Positions 60,901 to 64,000 of a DNA stretch of 64,000 nt are shown here, one piece after another. A model generated the notes under the pieces. That model ran no database searches, was not told the DNA's origin, and saw only the letters and a program-made list of their open reading frames with translations. Origin of the DNA: Paenibacillus thiaminolyticus (GTDB taxonomy: Bacteria; Bacillota; Bacilli; Paenibacillales; Paenibacillaceae); NCBI RefSeq assembly GCF_007066085.1, contig NZ_CP041405.1:3445001-3509000 (forward strand). Reading direction: 5' to 3'. Within the stretch, counting starts at the first letter, position 1, and each line of letters opens with the position of its first letter. Position numbers and translations under genes: made by a program.

Positions 60901-61680
60901 TCAATCCACAATCACCCGCTGCCGCCCGCCGGGGCGCATGTCCGGCGCCATCGCCCGGCCGCTGCCGGCTTCGCTCAGCACCCGGCGCAGGCCGGCGTAG
61001 AGCCGCTCGTTGGTCAGCTCGCGGTAACCGGTGCCGAGCCGCTGGCCCAGGTAGTACTGGATAACGTCCCGCTCCACCGCGCCGCCATTCAGGCACAGCA
61101 TGGCGAAGGCAGCGTCATGCGCATGCTCGATGCGGGTCTTCAGCAGCTCCTGCGCGAAGTACCGCAGGATGAAGGGCGACAAGGTGCTCTGCCCGATGCC
61201 CGCATGTGGCACATGGATGACATTCAGCGTGTTGAACTCGGTAGACAGGTCGGTGAAGCTCTGGTAATCGTCCCGCAGCCGCGCGCCTTCCTTCAGCTTG
61301 AAGCGGCCGAGCTCCAGCTCGTTCGCCTTCACCTCGGCCGTATCCTCATCCAGCACAATCTCCCCCGGGAGCGTCGTGAAGTCGCTCGACGGCTGCTCCG
61401 CATGGAACCGGATCTTGAGCACGGTCTCCCTCCCGGTCGAGCGATAGGGCAGCTCCTGCTCCTGCTCCAGCATATAGATGAGGCCTCCGTGCTTGACGAT
61501 GCCTTTGCCGACCGTCAGGCTGCGGGGGCCAACCTGAACCTCGGTCCCGGCCAGCACCCCGGTCGAATAGGACTGATAGGCGATGTCGACGAATTGCCGC
61601 GGGAAGTCCCGCAGATTCTCCAGCATGTCCGTCTTCAGAATCCGGCCCCGATGGAAATGCGGCACCTGATGTTTGAACAA
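60901..61680 (-). CDS. Unknown protein of the spike operon
   Basis: A 259-aa protein with no recognised family. The N-terminal half is beta-rich (YQSYSTGVLAGTEVQVGPRS, GKGIVKHGGLIYMLEQEQEL) in a style recalling phage baseplate or fibre-attachment proteins; the C-terminal half is helical. TTG start at 61680 with GGAGG 8 nt upstream. Lies 30 nt after the Hsp70-like gene. Confidence 0.75.
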   Translation of the reverse strand: MFKHQVPHFHRGRILKTDMLENLRDFPRQFVDIAYQSYSTGVLAGTEVQVGPRSLTVGKGIVKHGGLIYMLEQEQELPYRSTGRETVLKIRFHAEQPSSDFTTLPGEIVLDEDTAEVKANELELGRFKLKEGARLRDDYQSFTDLSTEFNTLNVIHVPHAGIGQSTLSPFILRYFAQELLKTRIEHAHDAAFAMLCLNGGAVERDVIQYYLGQRLGTGYRELTNERLYAGLRRVLSEAGSGRAMAPDMRPGGRQRVIVD

Positions 61681-61710
61681 GGCGCAGCCCTCCTTTCCGT
61701 TCTGTCTCGA

Positions 61711-64000
61711 TTATTTCAAGCCGTCGAAGAAATCCAGCTCCGACAGATCATTCTCGAAGGCATAGAATTGCTTCGTGCCGATATAGAGCTGCTCGTTCAG
61801 CCGCGCGACCGGCACGGTGTCGAAGCCCCAGCTGCCGTCGCCGGCGAAGACGAACCATTTGGCCTCGCCGTTGGCGATCGAGTCCGTGTCATCCTGCGGA
61901 ATCCGATCGCCGTATTCCGCGGCGATCTCCTCGTACCGCACCGGGCGGTACGCCGTGAAATCATTGGCGTACACCGCGAGATAGCGCAGCTGGCCGTCCG
62001 CGTTGCGGATGTTGAACTCGATCTCATGCGCGCCCAGCGGCCGCGAGATCGAGCCGCGCGCCTGATCCAGCCGTTCGTAGCTCGCGATCAGCACCTTCTC
62101 CTGCCCCGTATGGGTCAGGGCGCTGACCGAGTACGGCACGATCGGGGCCTGATTCGTAAGCCGCGCTTCGATCAGCCCCGCCTTCCGGGCGCTCAGGTAG
62201 CGCAGCGCGCCGCGCAGGCAGGCCAGCTTCAGCTCCGGCACCCTGCCGGAATCATCCGCCTTCTGCCGGAACTCGATCGCCCGCCCGGGCACGAACTCCT
62301 TCAGCGCTTCACGGAACACGTCGATCCGGCACGATTGTCCGGTCAGCTTGATGATGGAATAATCCTGCAGCCGGCCGTCGCGGAAAAACTCGTCCAGGAA
62401 CTTATGCACGATCGCATAGATGTCGGCCCGAATGAGATGGTTGATCTCCTGAATATTGAATACGACATCCGGCGGCTCATGCATGTCCCGGAATTGCCCG
62501 TTCTCCCACAGCGACAGGCACCACCGATCCAGGACCGTCAGATGCAGATCATCCTCCGCCCGGCCGCCGCGGCCGGAATCGAAGCGGCTCCGCAGAATCC
62601 CTGTCCGGCGGAAAAATTCCTTCTTCATCCCGTCCGCCATCTCCCACAGGACGTAGAAATTGTTCCGCACGCGCTGATACTCATCCCGAGAGCGGTGCTC
62701 ATATTCCTTGAACCGGGTCGGAATGACGGCCTCCGTCTCGCGGTAAGCGGCATCGAACGCCGCATAGACCGCTGCCGCCCCGAATTCATCCACATGGCGG
62801 TACAGGTCGGCCGCCGGGATGTCGATCAGCGAATCAATGTCCGGCACCGTTCCGGCCAAGGCTCCGCCGCTGCGGTAATACCCGGCGAAGACGATTTTCA
62901 TGAATTGCATGATCCGGTACGTAATGTTGTTGCCGCCGAAGTTCGTATCCCCATTTTCATAGGACGTATGGATGTCCAGCTTGTAGGCGATGTGGCTGTC
63001 CTCGATGCGGAAACGGCAGGAAGACAGATCGGTGGTCCCTCCGCCGCAGTCGATGACCAAGGCCTTGTATTCCTCTCCGTCGAGGAAACGCTGCTGCTCC
63101 ATCTGATTGGCAATCGTGTTGTACAGCACCGCCAGCCCTTCGTCGAGGGCATCGTCAGACTCGATCCGGTATTCCGGCAAAATGTCGGCGAACATCTCGA
63201 TGAACTGCTTCTTCAGCTTCACCGGGCCCGACAGATGGAGATGCCGAAAGCGGCATTTGAACTGATGCTCCGCCATGCGGATGACATGGAGCGTATAAGC
63301 CCGGATCAGCTCCTGCCGGGACACGGATGCCGCGTTCCCCTGCGCATCCATCACATCTTCCCGCTTCTTGTAGTTGTTCACCCACCGCTTCATGCCGTGG
63401 AAGACGGTGGCGTTGCCGCTGTAGCCGTTCCTTTTCCGGTCCCGCAGCGCATCGTATCCGAAATGATAACGGATGCGCTCCGGATCGGAGCAATCGGCGA
63501 CGCCGATGACGGTCGGAAGCACCTCGATCCAATCCGCATCTGCAGACGTCGTCTCGGGGAACGCGACATAGTTGATACGATCGAGGCGAATGCGCCCGCT
63601 CAGCACATCGTTCGTGTTGGGCGAAGTGATGTAGCCGCTGTCCAAATACGCTCCGGCCGTCGTATTCGAGGTGCCGAAATCGATCGCCAGGACGGCATCG
63701 GTCTCCTCCAGCTCGCGGATGTCCAGATCGGTGACCGGAATTTTGTAATAATACAAATGAGCCGGCGGGAGCGGCGTATCGCGGTAATACGTGCGGTACA
63801 CGTACTCGGACACCGTCCGCGGGAAGAAGAGCAGGCTGTACTGACGGTTCGCCGTCTTCTTCACCTCGGCCTCCTCGGCCATCGCCAAATAAAAGCTTCC
63901 CCGCGCCGAACCGTCCTTCACCAGATTGAGAATGGCGCACAGCTCCAGATTTTCATTGACGAGCAGCACATTCGATTCGGCGATCTCCTCCCCCGCCTCG
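61711..64000 (-). CDS. Hsp70/actin-like ATPase of the spike operon (5' end beyond window)
   Basis: At least 760 residues; the frame is still open at the window edge. After ~90 residues of unfamiliar N-terminal sequence it shows an actin/Hsp70 ATPase domain: phosphate-1 loop AIDFGTSNTTAGAYL and phosphate-2 loop VIDCGGGTTDLSSCRF, plus IIKLTGQSCRIDVF as the adenosine motif. Large insertions and a ~200-residue C-terminal extension without a typical substrate-binding domain make it unlike DnaK. Being first of the visible operon genes, it may assist assembly or effector unfolding; that is inference. Confidence 0.85.
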   Translation of the reverse strand, partial: EAGEEIAESNVLLVNENLELCAILNLVKDGSARGSFYLAMAEEAEVKKTANRQYSLLFFPRTVSEYVYRTYYRDTPLPPAHLYYYKIPVTDLDIRELEETDAVLAIDFGTSNTTAGAYLDSGYITSPNTNDVLSGRIRLDRINYVAFPETTSADADWIEVLPTVIGVADCSDPERIRYHFGYDALRDRKRNGYSGNATVFHGMKRWVNNYKKREDVMDAQGNAASVSRQELIRAYTLHVIRMAEHQFKCRFRHLHLSGPVKLKKQFIEMFADILPEYRIESDDALDEGLAVLYNTIANQMEQQRFLDGEEYKALVIDCGGGTTDLSSCRFRIEDSHIAYKLDIHTSYENGDTNFGGNNITYRIMQFMKIVFAGYYRSGGALAGTVPDIDSLIDIPAADLYRHVDEFGAAAVYAAFDAAYRETEAVIPTRFKEYEHRSRDEYQRVRNNFYVLWEMADGMKKEFFRRTGILRSRFDSGRGGRAEDDLHLTVLDRWCLSLWENGQFRDMHEPPDVVFNIQEINHLIRADIYAIVHKFLDEFFRDGRLQDYSIIKLTGQSCRIDVFREALKEFVPGRAIEFRQKADDSGRVPELKLACLRGALRYLSARKAGLIEARLTNQAPIVPYSVSALTHTGQEKVLIASYERLDQARGSISRPLGAHEIEFNIRNADGQLRYLAVYANDFTAYRPVRYEEIAAEYGDRIPQDDTDSIANGEAKWFVFAGDGSWGFDTVPVARLNEQLYIGTKQFYAFENDLSELDFFDGLK

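Noticed and set aside
53536..64000. Canonical type VI secretion system
   Set aside because: No TssB/C, TssJLM, ClpV or Hcp is visible, and the host is Gram-positive; only spike, tip and accessory families are present.

Overview
The window looks like a chromosomal segment of a moderately high-GC Firmicute, most likely Paenibacillus or a close relative. Reasons: strong AGGAGG-type ribosome binding sites with frequent GTG and TTG starts, group II ECF transporter modules, a DUF1540 protein, a MocR/LysE pair, CcdC, PbuG-type permeases, a YdjI-like SPFH protein, tandem secreted erythromycin-esterase-family proteins and an IS256-type element. No tRNA, rRNA or CRISPR array was seen. Species cannot be fixed from the sequence alone.

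Layout. 1-4.9 kb: a leftward operon of a NusG-domain-II protein, a Gx-transporter/EcfA1 fusion, EcfA2 and EcfT (cut by the window edge), divergent from an ApbE lipoprotein. The set resembles the flavin-transport/flavinylation part of Gram-positive extracellular electron transfer loci. 5-10.9 kb: GH20 hexosaminidase, four 85-bp tandem repeats, DUF1540, an orphan Fur box, an FNT-family transporter behind an FNR-like promoter, and an FAD-dependent oxidoreductase behind a purine-family riboswitch that appears to be an ON switch. 11-22.6 kb: LytTR-ABC regulator plus ABC exporter, Fsr-like MFS, a TPR membrane protein, a decayed EamA gene, KtrB, and a divergent NCS2 permease/Rieske oxygenase pair, then CcdC. 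22.6-25.2 kb: gene-poor DNA with short repeats interrupted by an IS256-type element whose transposase is frameshifted. 25.2-47.6 kb: mostly ordinary genes (glycosyltransferase, HrpB, YidC, MocR, LysE, S9 peptidase, purine permease, two esterases, SPFH/zinc-ribbon membrane-stress-like genes, S66 peptidase).

47.6-64 kb is the most interesting part. A long leftward operon encodes an Hsp70-like ATPase (cut by the edge), an unknown 259-aa protein, an Eag/DUF1795-like candidate chaperone, a VgrG/gpV-type spike, a pentapeptide-repeat protein, an Imm11-like protein, a DUF4280 PAAR-like tip, and a second VgrG carrying a long C-terminal extension ending in a variable toxin-like domain followed by its immunity gene. 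Downstream lies a markedly AT-richer series of displaced toxin C-termini, immunity genes and decayed copies of the same effector. Three copies of one conserved intrinsic terminator mark cassette ends. This looks like a Gram-positive contractile-injection-type effector with a reservoir of orphan toxin/immunity modules, analogous to CDI/Rhs orphan cassettes. Sheath and tube genes are not in the window.
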